Assembly (NCBI GenBank): GCA_002205965.3
Contig: NADL03000126.1
Location: 1-64,000, forward strand
Source of the DNA: Kappaphycus alvarezii
Taxonomy: Eukaryota; Rhodophyta; Florideophyceae; Gigartinales; Solieriaceae
Reading direction: 5' to 3'
DNA: 64,000 nt
How positions within the stretch are numbered: position 1 is the stretch's first letter; the number at the start of each line of letters is the position of its first letter. The notes beneath the pieces are model-generated. The model was not told the DNA's origin. It saw nothing but the letters and a program-made list of their open reading frames with translations, and searched no databases. Position numbers and translations under genes: made by a program. Shown here in pieces: positions 43,506 through 55,146 of this stretch.

Positions 43506-44157
43506 CCAGCTTGATTGATGGCCTTTTCCGTCTCATCCTCAATAAAAGGCGACGCAAGAATTCGATCAACTTCTTTCTGTTTTGCCGGCGTAAGTAGTCA
43601 TCACTGTCAAAAGGTCCGAAAGGGAGTAGGGGGCTAGAGTTTAGGGGGCGGGGATGGCGAGTTTTGGAAATGACGTTTGAGAAGCGTAGATTGGTCACTT
43701 CAGTAGGCTTTGGGGAGTGGGAGAAAGAGGGTGTTTTGGGTGTGTAGGGGAGAGGAATGATGAGAAAAATGATCAAGAATGTTTAAAACTTGGAGTAATG
43801 GGGTTTAAATAGGCTCCCAGGGCAGGTTCTATAGATAAAATAGGTAAAACAAATCTGTAAGGATTTTTTATTAGTAAACTTGCGCCCTTTTCCTCAAGAA
43901 AGCGAATTTGGAGGAGATAAGCAAAAAACGAAAAAGAACTTGATTCGGGTCGATTCAGAGGGGTAGATACAGTTAAAAATATCTAGATAAAATGGAAGTA
44001 AATTTGGAAAGAACCGAGGTAATGATGAGGGAGTTTCAGGGAGGACGAGGAAGACCGGAACTATAAGCAAATTTGGACAAGGGGAGCTAGTAGAGTAAGC
44101 TAAATGTCTGTATATGACGGCGACAAATTATTCGTTCCTCTTCGAACGCGCCTAACA
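43506..44157 (-). repeat. Truncated 3' long LTR of copy 4 (TGTTAGG subtype)
   Basis: It begins at TGTTAGGCGCG (44157), directly after gypsy internal sequence ending GTGCGAGGGAC, a tract like the polypurine site. It contains the TATA-like box and the acidic ORF N-terminus (DDYLRRQNRKKLIEFLRRLL), where GTG replaces the ATG. Cut at about 43506. Confidence 0.75.
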
Positions 44158-44169
44158 GTCCCTCGCACT

Positions 44170-46440
44170 TAGGTCGAACATCACTTCTCGACCTGAATGC
44201 TATCTTAGTTCTTGTGGGAGTTCTATCCATTCATCAGGGATAGTATAAGGTTCACTGTAAGGATATGGTAGTAGCTCATTTCCGATATGGTGAGAGAGTG
44301 TGTACCGCGCAATGAACGGCTCATCTCCTTGGTCAAGAGTTTCGTAGATTCGGCGTATGGTTTCAAGTGTTCTCGAATAAGCTCCTCCCGTTTTAACTCT
44401 CCGAATCTTTAAATGTGAGGTACTAAACGTGGTATGAAAACTTTTCTGGGAACGGGTCCAGAAACGGGTATGTGAAGGAGAAAAGAACTCTTAACATAAG
44501 GGCTGAGTCCTCACGAGTACGGTGCGCCCCGTGAATGGTTTGGAAGCACATGAAAATACTAATGGCAAAAAAGGAAATTATTCTCGAGGTCCTCTGCTAT
44601 CTCACGAAGCCAACTTCGATTGTTAGTCGTCCAATAATTAAGGAGGTATACTTTCCTCCTGGGAAATAGGCGGTGTTTGAGGTGATCTTCTTGGTGATTT
44701 CCTCGCTGCTCCCTACGCCTTGCCCTTTTAGATGATCCGCCCCTATCACTTTAATCCTGCTTGTATTATCATGACGGTCTCGGGAGGATCTTGGTCTTCA
44801 GGTGATCTTGTGTTCCTGAGCGAAGAAAGGTAAAGCACCCATACAAGATACAGGATCAGTCATATTCTATATCAAGGGGTAGTGCATACCTTTCAGTCGC
44901 ACATATTGGTTGTTCTTGAGAAATAAGTAACTCGGACGGAAATGTCAGATAAGTTTGCGACAAATCTCTGATAGTACCATCCCATACCTTACTAGAGAGT
45001 AATCATATATTAACTCCACAAAATATGGACCTTCTTCCGTGAATCTTCCGTTTTGGAATGAAAATAGAATCTTATTAGTGGTCAGAAATCTTCTTCAGGT
45101 AGCAATGGTCCGTTCAACGCACAAAAACATAGGCATATATTAATGTTGAAATGGATGATTATGTGGAGTTCGTGGTAGTCCTGCGTTTATCGAGATGATC
45201 CATTGTCAGGACCTTTTCCTCGGATAGGAATCATTCTATAGTTAAAGATGAGTATGCCCCGTGGTTGCGCATCGTCCTGTGTTCGAAGGAATTCTTCAGG
45301 CCTTTGATGGTAAGGGAGCAGAAGACTTGCATGAATGGCCCTCCATGGTCTCTTCGCTGAGCTTGAACAGAGCTTATAATGCGGGTTTCTTCCCTTCCTT
45401 ACGATGCAAGGATTCGGGTTCTTTGTTTGGAGGGACGGCCACTTCACTGCCTGCTGCATTGCTTTTCCATGTACTACAGTACTTTAGAGCCGAATGAAAA
45501 GGTTCGGACTGGAGAACCTGCACCCTCATTTCTTGTCTGTGCTAACGCGCGGTGTGATCTTCAGCCTTCAGAGGCCAGTAGTTTGACTTCTCTACTCCTT
45601 TCGTCGATAATATTTGTTTCCATGTCTCTGTTTAACATTGTAGGAGTCCTTCCGTACATTAGCTCGAATGGTGAGCGTCTGTACCTTTCTCTTTTTCGAC
45701 GATAGCCGTATAACACGTTTGGTAAGGCATACATGTTCCCATTGAATTTCAATCTCCATATAGTTTTCGATATTGCGCACTTGACGGTTCCAACCATCCT
45801 CTCCGCTTTCCCGTTTGATATAGGAGTGTACGCAAGAACGGAATTCCGCTGCATCCCTTTCCCATCCAAGAAAAGAAGCAGTAAATTGCAGATTAACAAA
45901 AAGGGTTATCCGAGATAATCCTTTTTGAAGACCAAACGTTTCAATTATTTCTTTTTCGATGAATCTCAGAACCACCTCAACATTGGCCTCCTCAAATGCA
46001 ATTGCTATTGGCCGTCCAGTAAGATGTTCCACTCCTATAAGGGGATATCTGTTCCGGAAGTGGTTTATTTGCCTGGGCCAGCAAAGTCGATTGACAAGGT
46101 TTCAAAAAGGCCGGAAACTGGAATCTTAGATTTGTCTTATATTGTCGTATCGGAGTGAATTTTGACAGTTATTGCAGCTTTTCACGAAATTATAGACTTC
46201 TTATGGATAATGGGCTATTAAAATCTCTCCATAATGATGTTTTTGTTGATTTGAGATCCCAATGCCCTAATTCATCATGAAAAGTCCTAAAGACTTTCAT
46301 TATTTCTTTGAAAGGGGCCATTACTCGAGGATCGTCTTTAGTTTGTCGGAAGAGTTTCCCATTCCACAATGTAAAGTCTTTTAATCCCTGCGTACCTAAT
46401 TTCTATGTTCCATATCAACCTTTCTAATTTGTATCCATCC
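44170..46440 (-). pseudogene. pol: Integrase and C-terminal modules of copy 4
   Basis: FTLWNGKLFRQTKDDPRVMA (about 46380) links RNase H to integrase in frame. Core pieces: LTGRPIAIAFEEANVEVVLR, GKAERMVGTVKCAISKTI, RSPFELMYGRTPTML. Module remains from 45180 to 44170 (HNHPFQH region, LLPEEDF equivalents) are frameshifted; the last bases precede the long LTR. Confidence 0.75.
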
Positions 46441-46493
46441 AAGAACTTAATTAGTCCGTAAATATGAACTTAGTACTCGTTATTGTTCGACAG

Positions 46494-48400
46494 TTAAACC
46501 TCAGCAACTCCGACGATGTCCTCGGAAGCCTTTTTACTTGGTATCAGTGGATCCTCAAGCGTATAGGTAATCGGCAGGCTGATTATTACGTCCGACATAT
46601 ACAAAATTTCAAACAAATATTCTTTGAAAATGTCGAGCCATCGGGCCAACCGGTAATGTATATCTTTCTTTTTGGATGCTGTCTTGAGTGCCTGGTGATC
46701 AGTTATCAAGAAAAATTTATAGAGTGATAAAATGTACACACGAAAATTTTTCGGTGCGAAGGCAACAGCTATTCCTTCTTAATCGCGGACTGAGTGTCTC
46801 TTTCCCGCATCACTCAGAGTTCAACTTGCGAAATTAACAGGGTTTAGTCTTCGTGTTCATCTTTTTGGGACAAAACGGCCTCCAAAGATTGTTCTGAGGT
46901 ATCTGTCTCCCCAACAAATGGTCTCTTGAAATCTGGATACATGAGCACTGGGGAGACGCATAGCTTTTCTTTAAGCTCCGTAAATGCTGTCTGAATTTCC
47001 TTGTCCCAGTAAAATTTTCCGTTCTTCGTAGTGCTGGCATGTAATAGCGCTGCAGTCTCCGCGAAATCTTTGACGAATCTTATGTAATATGAGGCCAGTC
47101 CTAAGAAGCTTTGAACCTCCATCTTCGAAGCGGGCCTTAGTGCCAACTTGATTTTTTCCGTTTTCTCTGGATCCATTCTAATGCCCTCTCCGTTGAAGAT
47201 ATGACCGAGTAATGGGATAGAAGTTTTCACAAAGAAGCATTTGCTCAACTTAATTTTCAGGCTGTATGCGGATATCCTCTCAACGTCTTGACATGCGATA
47301 TGTGCTGATCCAAGGTTTTTGAGAATATTCCCACATCATCGATATAAATCTTGCAAATGGAAGTCCTTCAAAACCTTTCATCATTCTTTGGAATGTAGCT
47401 GGGCATTCATGAGACCAAAAGGCATCACTTCGAACCTGAATGTACCGGCTTTGCTGGTAAAAGTTGTTTTTTTACATTTCTCCAATGGAATCTGCCAATA
47501 ATGTAAAGATCAATTGAGGTGAAGTATCTCCCGTCCTTCAAGTCCTCGAGGATTTCCTCCATGTTTGGAATCGGAAATCGATCGGTATCATTCTCTGGTT
47601 CAGTTGTCGGTAATCGACGCAAAAGCGAAGTTTTCCTTTTCCTCTTTGGTGCTACACAACTGGAAATGACCATGGGGATGAAACTGGCCGAATAATATCA
47701 TTTTCCAGCATACTTGTAACATTTCTGAGATAAATTGGTCATATTTTGGCGGTTGACGTCTAGGCCTGTGGTAAATTGGTTGAGTATCGGTAAGTTCAAA
47801 TGAGTGAGTGACCGGTACACTTGCTTGTCTTAGATCTGAAACGCCCATGCAATTACTTCGGAAGATGTTAACATGTCGGATATTTTCATTGAGGCGGGGT
47901 GGAAGGTGCTGTACTTTTTCTTGAATTTCTCCAATTTGGCGCTGGTCCTTTTCTTGATCCTCACCCTCCAAATTTTGAAGGACCTCTTCCGGCGTGCTCA
48001 CATCTTCAGATATGGAATTCGATATATTCCTTTTTCCTTGCAATTGTAATCTTCTTTCATGCTCCGAATTCCGTCCTTTGATTCGATATTATCGCAAAAA
48101 GAAACACATTCAGGTCAAACCTACCCTAGAATTCCAGTCTTCATCTGTTTCAAACCCAGAATCATAATCGTCCCATGCCATGTTCATATCCCCGAGCGTA
48201 CCCTTTTCCACTTCCGAAAGTGTTAGTTGGTTCGAATCTTCGCTGTCATAGCTAGAAGTGAAATCTTCACTGTCCGTTTCTCTTAAATCTTCCGGATGTG
48301 TGCTTTTGTCGAAATCCAGGGGCATCTTCACGGTTCTGCCGTCAACATTAACTGAAACGATTTGGTTGCCCAAGTCAATGCAGGTCCCTAGTCTTTCCAT
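46494..48400 (-). pseudogene. pol: Protease end, linker and RT-RNase H of copy 4
   Basis: 48400-48110 is one frame from the protease end to MNMAWDDYDSGFETD. RT follows with frame breaks: HSFELTDTQPIYHRP, DRFPIPNMEEILEDL, YFTSIDLY, a damaged YxDD region near 47340, LLGHIFNGEGIRMDPEKTEK, VQSFLGLASYYIRFVKDFAE and RNase H TDHQALKTA. Confidence 0.8.
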
Positions 48401-49860
48401 GGTAGGGCAGCCAATGATTGCATCGAAAGGGAGATCAGCATGACAAGAAAGTCTACATCAACTTTAGAGTCCCCAAAGAACACGGAAACCTTGTCAACAG
48501 TGCCCATGCATTTTGAGACGGTTCCATCCGCCACAGTTATTCTTCGAGTAGTTGGAATAATTTCAAGACCTAGATCTGTCACCAAAGTTTCTGAAATAAG
48601 GTTTGGAACAGCGCCCGAATCGAAAAGAGCTTGGGTTTTCATTCCCAATACTTTGACTGGTACTAGTTAAGACGTCTTGGTGCTGTCGAGGCCGATTGAA
48701 GAAACAGTTTCTTACCCTTAGCGGACTTATTAGACCTGATAATTTTTTGAGTTCTTTTCTCGCTCTCTGCGTCGCCCCTCAAAAGTTGACCAAACGTTAT
48801 CCCAGTTGGGTGATGCAAGCTCAGCCACCAAATTGTACTTCTTCACATATTCTAGTACGTCCTTCGGGATATCTTAAATTTCTTACTCTTTTTCGTCTTC
48901 TTGGCCGAGTGACTCCACTCCTGGAACAACTTGATCAGACCTCTTGGTTCGAGGAGGTACAGGTGCTGGGATATGCTCCAGCATTCCATAATCTAGCCTA
49001 GGTTTTTTGATAAAATGTTCCCTTCCCCATCCCTTTTTGTCACATTGACTTGACTGATTTCTTCAGCGATGGATACGTTACCGGCATCCGTCAACTTTGA
49101 TCCTTTCTGTTTTGTAAGATTTTCATCTCTGGTCCTGACTCGCTCCTGCGTCCGATAAATTTGCTCTTCTGTTGTCTTTAGACCAGCAGTTACTTTCATG
49201 ATGCCCATATCGACCGCACTTTCCACAACGAGTGTTTCTATGTGGATTATCAGGACACCTATTTGCAAAGTGTCCAGGCTTGTGACAGTAGGAACAGACT
49301 TCTGCGGCCTTGGGGCCCCAGACTGGTTCTTCTTAATGGTAAGAGTAAGGCTTTCCAACTGCGAGGTTATCATGTCAAGTCGATTATCGAATCGGGTTTC
49401 CAACCTTTTTCCAAGTTTTTGACATCGTCCTGACAGATTCCAATGCTGCCGCTAGTAGCGGCCTTTGATAATTCTTTTCAGGATGTACAATAGACATTGA
49501 TGTACGGGTTTCCCTCGGTACCTCACTTAGTGACTGAAATGTCTCCAATTTTGACAAATTCTACTATGGTACCTTCAGTTCATTAAAAGTGTGAGGGCCC
49601 TTGATGAGGAGGAAATCGGAGAGCCCTTATCCCCATCGCCGCCTTACGCAGCATTCCGTACTTGGCTTGGGCGTTGAACCCGCCTTTTCATAGAGATCAC
49701 ACAAGTATACCAATGAGCTTAACAAATCGTCGAAGTTGAGCCGGGCCTCTATGGCGGTACGAATCATTCATCTGTTCTACCTCCTTAGCGATTCTTCACA
49801 AAAGGCACTCACATACCTCACCGAAGTTACGCCCATTCCCGTTAAGATACCACCAGTTGT
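48388..49860 (-). pseudogene. gag: gag-protease of copy 4
   Basis: Capsid-region remains lie at 49860-49610 and the coiled stretch (RLDMITSQLESLTLTIKKN) at 49380. Both zinc knuckles are recognisable but frameshifted (49300-49200). Protease has ALFDSGAVPNLIS. AIIGCPTMERLGTCIDLG reads straight through where elements 1 and 2 stop. Confidence 0.8.
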
Positions 49861-49861
49861 T

Positions 49862-50955
49862 CCAATTTTTAAACGTCCGCAATTATTTCGCTCATCACTC
49901 CTCTCCCTCCACACACCTAAAACCCCCTCCATTACCTCCTACTCCCAAAGCCTACCAAAATGACCAATCTACTCCCCTCGAATGTCATTTACAAAAATAA
50001 CCATCCCCACCCCCTAAACTCTATTCCCATACTCCCTTTCAGACCTACTGACCGCGAGGACTACCTGCGCCGGCAAACGACAAAGAAGTTTATCGAATTC
50101 GTGCGTCGCCTTTTTATTGACGATGAGGCGGAGGAGGTAGGTAAGGGGCGGAGTGGGACATTGCGGAGGGAGCTGGGGAGACCTTCGAGGAGTGGGTAGC
50201 TCCTGAATTGGTTTACGGGTTAATAACTGGGAGGATGGGGAGGATGGGGTGGAAGAGGAGGAAGAGGAGGATGAAGAGTACGACGACGAGTTGGATGAGG
50301 GAACAGGGGCATGTAAAGTGCTGGACTGGTGGGGCCTGGACTGGAGAGTATGGAACAAGTGGTGCCGACGCTGGACCCGGATGGAGATATCTTTAGTAGT
50401 TTAGATATCCCCAGGAGACAAGAGAGAGCTATGAGTAGTTCGCAGGTTTTGAGACTGCTCGGGCAGCAAGGATATTTTGGAGGAGTTTTTTGGATCTGAT
50501 TTAGAGAATGGGAAATAAGAGAAACACATTGATTGTTAGTTTCTTAGGTATCTTTTGTTTAGAGTATGTCATCCAAACTAATTTTTTCGATGCATTTCTG
50601 GTACTTCTGTATTTTGTTCGGACTTTAGGGTAGCCAAAAGTCTATAAAGCTGAGTAAACTGCTTCCTCATGGGGAGGTCAAGCACGTTGGCATACAACTT
50701 CAACTCAAGCTCCGAGTAGTAGGGATTTGAGAGTCAACTGCAGACCCAAGAAAACTTTTTCCTAAGCTGGTCGCAGAGCATCAGTGGGAGACCCTGCCCC
50801 TTTTATACTTGCTTGTAGCCCTCTCAACTCTCTCCAATACACACTCCTTTTTATTCGTTCAACAATACCACGGTAGCACTCTTGTCGCTTGCAACACCTC
50901 CTTCTCAGGGTAATTGGTTCTGAGGATCTCTTCTCCCGACAATTTACCCCTATCA
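49862..50955 (+). mobile_element. Long LTR on plus, 5' truncated
   Basis: It starts near the TATA-like TTTTTAAACG (49876), then the acidic ORF (49960-50518), inverted repeat and TATA region (50610-50650), R-U5, and TATCA at 50955. LINE sequence follows (CAGGTCAAAGCG), so it inserted into the LINE zinc-finger codons; the other flank is lost. Confidence 0.75.
49960..50518 (+). pseudogene. LTR-encoded acidic protein, plus-strand copy
   Basis: ATG 49960 opens 79 codons, including PTDREDYLRRQTTKKFIEFV and RRLFIDDEAEEV, ending early at a frameshift. The Glu/Asp tract and the tail (IFSSLDI; LEEFFGSDLENGK equivalents near 50480-50515) remain in other frames. The N-terminal half here is the cleanest outside the TGTAATACA copies. 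Confidence 0.65.
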
Positions 50956-52463
50956 CAGGTCAAAGCGTGTTGACCACTTGGATCTAAGATGGGTGCGATG
51001 TCGGCCGAGCGACGGGAGCAGACCGGACAGCGCGTAGATCCAGGGAATAGCGCGATGCCGAGACGTAGAGCCAGAGCGACTTTCCAGGCGGAAGAGGACA
51101 TGTACGTACCGCGGTGGGGGTGAGGAAGCGAAGAGAAACAGACGATGCGGAGGAAGTGCGCACGGAGAGGAGACGTGCTCGGTCGTGGGCTGCCGCGGAC
51201 GAGAACAAGCTATCGGACTTCGATGGCATGAGTTCAGTTGTGATCGCAGACCGGAGCCTTTCGCCGGTGACCGGCGACGAACAACGCTAGGAAAGAGCCG
51301 TAGCTGTAAGCGACGAAGACAGCTGCGGGTGGCGGGAGGATAAGAGCGAGATGGCGGACCGAGGATCTCTTGCAATTGGCGGTCCTGGGAAAGGGTAAGC
51401 AGGTCGGAGATAAGTCCAAAAGAATCAATTACAGATGCTGCGTATGTAGCCTCGGTAATGTCTGAAGTTTGCAGGAGACCTAGACCGCCCATTGAGAAGG
51501 GGAGAGAGGCTTGGAGCCAGGCTCGCTCTGGGCATGGCAGCTGCAATTGGTGGAACGCTTCCCTCTGCTTCTGATCGAAGCTAGGGGCGAGAACCGCAGA
51601 TTGAGTGGAGGGAAGCGTACGCAGCAGTGCATGACCTTGGAGTCGTTCGCGCAGAAGCAGTGTAAGTGAAAAGCCAATTGAGCATCATCCAAGTCTCGAA
51701 GGGATTGGAAGATGCGGTCAACTTCGTCTTGGCGGCCTGCGAAAAATTGGGAAACAAAAGCGTCCGAGCCAATCGGGGATCCCAGCACGATAAAACCAGG
51801 GGGGTTGAAAGGGGACAAGGGAGTGCCAAAGGGGAGCGGGAAGGGGAGAAGCCGTAGACTTGGGTCTTGGAAAGGTTGAGATGGAACCCTGGTGGACCTC
51901 CTTCAAGCTGGATGAAACGGATGGCAGCAGAGGCTTGGGATCGAGGAAGAACAATGTTACCGTCATCTGCGTACCAAGCGTTCAGGCAGGTGAGAACTTC
52001 TCCTGTAACGATAGCAAGAGCGGATGGAGAGCCAAGGCAAAGAGCAAGGGACCGATGGGATCACCTTGCTGAGTGCCCTCTGAACTACGGACATAGTAGG
52101 GCCCGAAAGCAAGCTCTGTAGGAGAATCGTAACAAGAGTGTACCCACCGTGCGAGGCCTGGGGCATGTGTCTGTACGGCTTCCAGAATGCGCTGGCGGGA
52201 GATGCAATTGAAAGCGTTGCGAGCATCAATCTGGACCAAGACGTGATCGTGGAACTCGGGTCTCTGGGAAAGACGACGCACAGAATGAATTATTGCATCG
52301 GTGCCGTTCTTGACGCCTACCCCGACCTGATGGGGCAGAAGGTAAGAGCGGATGGCGGGGGTGGCTTTGTGTGCAGCGAGCCTACAAATTAGGCGTCTGT
52401 AGAGAAGCCCAACCGCAATCGGACGGATTCCCCCGTTTGGCTTCGGCAGCGCAGTAAGACGGC
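50956..52463 (-). pseudogene. LINE ORF2: reverse transcriptase to zinc finger
   Basis: On minus from 52463: RLTALPKPNGGIRPIAVG, then motif A DARNAFN, motif B SSEGTQQGDPIGPLLFAL, motif C YADDGNIVLP (after a one-base loss near 51986), KTQVYGFSPS and LPFSMGGLGLLQTSDITEA. It ends in the zinc motif CPVCSRRSADIAPILDPSGQHALTC, where the plus-strand LTR cuts in. The N-terminal part is on the far side of element 2 (59968 upward). The intact CGTAC site at about 51109-51113 shows the unoccupied target of element 1. Confidence 0.9.
52459..52463. repeat. Target site duplication of element 2 (left)
   Basis: ACGGC, repeated at 59968-59972 directly outside the LTRs. Confidence 0.95.
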
Positions 52464-53185
52464 TGATGTGCGCAAATTCGCACACGAAAAAAATCTAGAT
52501 GAGGACCATGATTGTATACAGTATCGGAATTGGGAAGATATTTTTACAGTTTTGAATTTGCAAGATATTTTTAATTTGGTGAGTATGGCAAATTCATTGG
52601 TTGATTTTTTTTCATTTTAGGACACGCTGTCATAGTAGATGTCAGTACAGTTCCAGGTTGTGGGTGATACTACGAGTGACTCTGATAGGTCTATATAATG
52701 GCCACATCAATTCCCACCCCTGGCCGATGAATGCCTGGCATAGGTATGGCTCCTAGATATTTACCTTGAGGAAATATCTCCTAATAGTCTCTCTGGCTCA
52801 CACGATTACCTTGAATACATTTTATGGTTATAAGTATGTTTGTTTGAGACTTTTGGGGTAGCCAAAAGTCTATATAAGCCGAGTAACCTGCTTCCTTTTA
52901 GTAAAGGTGAAGCAAGTTGGCAGACAGCTTCAAGCCAAGTCCCAAGTAGTAGGAGGTTGAGAGTCAACTTCAGACCCAAGAAAACTTTTTTCTTACGCTA
53001 GTCGCAGAGCGTCGGTGGTAGACCCTGCCCCTTTTATACTTGCTTGTAGCTTCTCAACTCTCTTCTATATACACTCCCTTTTGTTCGTTCAACAATACCA
53101 CGGTAGCACTTTTGTCGCTCGCAACACCTCCTTCTCAGGGTAATTGGTTCTGAGGATCTCTTCCCCCGCCGATTTACCCCTATCA
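52464..53185 (+). repeat. 5' LTR of element 2 (short type)
   Basis: 722 bp, TGATGTGCGC to TATCA. It carries the variant bases ATGAATGCCTGGCATAGG and GTGACTCTGATAGG. The primer binding site follows at 53188-53205. Confidence 0.95.
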
Positions 53186-53187
53186 TT

Positions 53188-53205
53188 TGGTACTCTTGTG
53201 GAGGG
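53188..53205 (+). promoter_or_regulatory. Primer binding site of element 2
   Basis: TGGTACTCTTGTGGAGGG, identical to that of element 1, two bases after the LTR. Confidence 0.75.
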
Positions 53206-53272
53206 GGTTGCACCCGAGGTATTCGAGTTGAGCAGTAGTAAGGAACACTTCGGGGGATTTCTTTTCTTAATC

Positions 53273-54943
53273 ATGGATCTCAATGCTGCTCGTATAACGT
53301 TCACAGGGGGCAAGACTGAAGACGTTGAGGAGTTTCTTTACACATATGTCAACGTTGTGATGCGAGAGAAGGGCGATGAAGAGAAGGCCGCAAGTATCTT
53401 CGCCTATCTTCATGGTGACGCAAAGCACAAATATAAGTCCAAGTTTATCGACGGGTGGTCTCTTAACGGGAATGGGCGTAACTTCGGTGAGGTATGTGAG
53501 TGGCTTGTGAAAGAGTATGCTAAGGAGGTAGAACCAGATGAGATGATTCGTACCGCCATAGAGGCCCGGCTCAACTTCGACGATTTGTTAAGCTCATTGG
53601 TGTACTTGTGTGATCTTTATGAAAAGGCTGGGTTCAACGCCCAAGCCAAGTACGGAATGCTGCGTAAGGCGGCTATGGGGGATAAGCGGCTCTCCGATTT
53701 CCTCCTCATCAAGGGCCCTCACACTTTTGATGAACTGAAGGGTACCATAGTAGAATTTGTCAAAAATTCGGAGACGTTTCAGTCACTGAGTGAGGTACCG
53801 AGGGAAACCCGCACATCGATGTCTATCGTACATCCTGAAAAGAATTATCAAAGGCCGGCTACTAGTGCAGCGGCATTAGAATCTGTCAGGAGCGATGTCA
53901 AAAACTTGGAAGAAAGGTTGGAAACCCGATTCGATAATCGACTTGACATGATAACCTCGCAGTTGGAAAGCCTTACTCTTACCATTAAGAAGAACCAGTC
54001 TGGGGCCCCTAAGGCCGCAGAAGTCTGTTCTTACTGTCACAAGCCTGGACACTTTGCAAACAGGTGTCCTGATAATCCACATAGAAACACTCGTTGTGCA
54101 AAGTGCGGTCGATATGGGCATCATGAAAGTAACTGCTGGTCTAAAGACAACAGAAGAGCAAATTTATCGGAAGCAAGGAGTGAGTCAGGACCAGAGGTGA
54201 AAATCTTACAAAATAGAAGGGATCAAAGGTTGACGGATGCCGGTAACGTATCCATCGCTGAAGAGATTAGTCAAGTCAATGTGACAAAAAGGGATGGGGA
54301 AGGGAACATTTTATCGAAGAAACCTAGGCTAGAGTATGGAATGCTGGAGCATATCCCACCTGTACCTCCTCGAACCAAGAGGTCTGATCAAGTTGTTCCA
54401 GGAGTGGGAGTCACTCCGGCCAAGAAGACGAAAAAGAGTAAGAAAGTTAAGAGTATCTCTAAGGACGTACTAGAGTATGTGAAGAGGTACAATTTGGTGG
54501 CTGAGCTTGCATCGGCCCCAACTGGGATAACGTTTGGTCAACTTTTGAGGGGCGACGCAGAGGATGCGAGAAAAGAACTCAAAAAAATTATCAGGTCTAA
54601 TAAGTCCGCTAAGGGTAAGAAACTGTTTCTTCAATCGGCCTCGACAGCACCAAGACGTCTTAAGCTGGTACCAGTCAAAGTATTGGGTATGAAAACCCAA
54701 GCTCTCTTCGATTCGGGTGCTGTTCCAAACCTCATTTCAGAAACTTTGGTGACAGATCTAGGTCTCGAAATTACTCCAACGACTCGAAAAATAACTGTAG
54801 CGGATGGAACCGTCTCAAAATGCATGGGCACTGTTGACAAGGTTTCCGTGTTCTTTGGGGACTCTAAAGTTGATGTAGACTTTCTTGTCATGCCGGATCT
54901 CCCTTTCGATGCAATCATTGGCTGCCCCACATGGAAAGACTAG
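53273..54943 (+). CDS. gag: Gag-protease polyprotein of element 2
   Basis: ATG 53273 (MDLNAARITFTGG) opens 556 codons; the upstream in-frame extension lacks an ATG. The capsid-like helical region covers about residues 1-180 and a coiled stretch about 195-230 (NLEERLETRFDNRLDMI). The CCHC knuckles CSYCHKPGHFANRC and CAKCGRYGHHESNC lie near 247-285 and would bind the genomic RNA. A basic linker follows (KKTKKSKKVKS), then the aspartic protease from about 460 (ALFDSGAVPNLIS, FDAIIG). The end TWKD-stop comes from a base loss relative to copy 4, which reads on. The only intact structural protein in the window; other copies could use it in trans. Confidence 0.93.
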   Translation: MDLNAARITFTGGKTEDVEEFLYTYVNVVMREKGDEEKAASIFAYLHGDAKHKYKSKFIDGWSLNGNGRNFGEVCEWLVKEYAKEVEPDEMIRTAIEARLNFDDLLSSLVYLCDLYEKAGFNAQAKYGMLRKAAMGDKRLSDFLLIKGPHTFDELKGTIVEFVKNSETFQSLSEVPRETRTSMSIVHPEKNYQRPATSAAALESVRSDVKNLEERLETRFDNRLDMITSQLESLTLTIKKNQSGAPKAAEVCSYCHKPGHFANRCPDNPHRNTRCAKCGRYGHHESNCWSKDNRRANLSEARSESGPEVKILQNRRDQRLTDAGNVSIAEEISQVNVTKRDGEGNILSKKPRLEYGMLEHIPPVPPRTKRSDQVVPGVGVTPAKKTKKSKKVKSISKDVLEYVKRYNLVAELASAPTGITFGQLLRGDAEDARKELKKIIRSNKSAKGKKLFLQSASTAPRRLKLVPVKVLGMKTQALFDSGAVPNLISETLVTDLGLEITPTTRKITVADGTVSKCMGTVDKVSVFFGDSKVDVDFLVMPDLPFDAIIGCPTWKD

Positions 54944-55146
54944 GAACATGCATTGACTTGGGCAACCAAATGGTTTCAGTTAATATTGACGGCAGAACCG
55001 TGAAGATGCCCCTGGATTTCGACAAAAGCACGCATCCTGAAGATTTAAAAGAAACGGACAGTGAAGATTTCACTTCTAGCTATGACAGCGAAGATTCGGA
55101 ACCAACTAACACTTTCGGAAGTGGAAAAGGGTACCCTCGGGGGTAA
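54931..55146 (+). CDS. Protease-RT linker segment of element 2
   Basis: The frame starts with an ATG inside the end of gag and encodes GTCIDLGNQMVSVNIDGRTV plus an acidic linker, ending just before the RT frame's ATG (55146). Older copy 4 has all three as one frame. If the element is active, translation would need frameshifting or reinitiation at ATG 54931 and 55146; the arrangement stop-overlap-ATG is compatible with the latter. Confidence 0.55.
   Translation: MERLGTCIDLGNQMVSVNIDGRTVKMPLDFDKSTHPEDLKETDSEDFTSSYDSEDSEPTNTFGSGKGYPRG

Larger units (their letters stand above)
44158..49860 (-). mobile_element. Decayed gypsy copy of the main lineage (copy 4)
   Basis: On minus: gag (49860-48650), protease, linker, RT-RH (48043-46494), integrase (46440-45187), C-terminal modules (45180-44170), then a long LTR. 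The 5' end is cut in gag and abuts an oppositely oriented LTR. Divergence from elements 1 and 2 is moderate, so it is older. Its frames show what the young copies have lost at the protease-RT junction. Confidence 0.85.
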
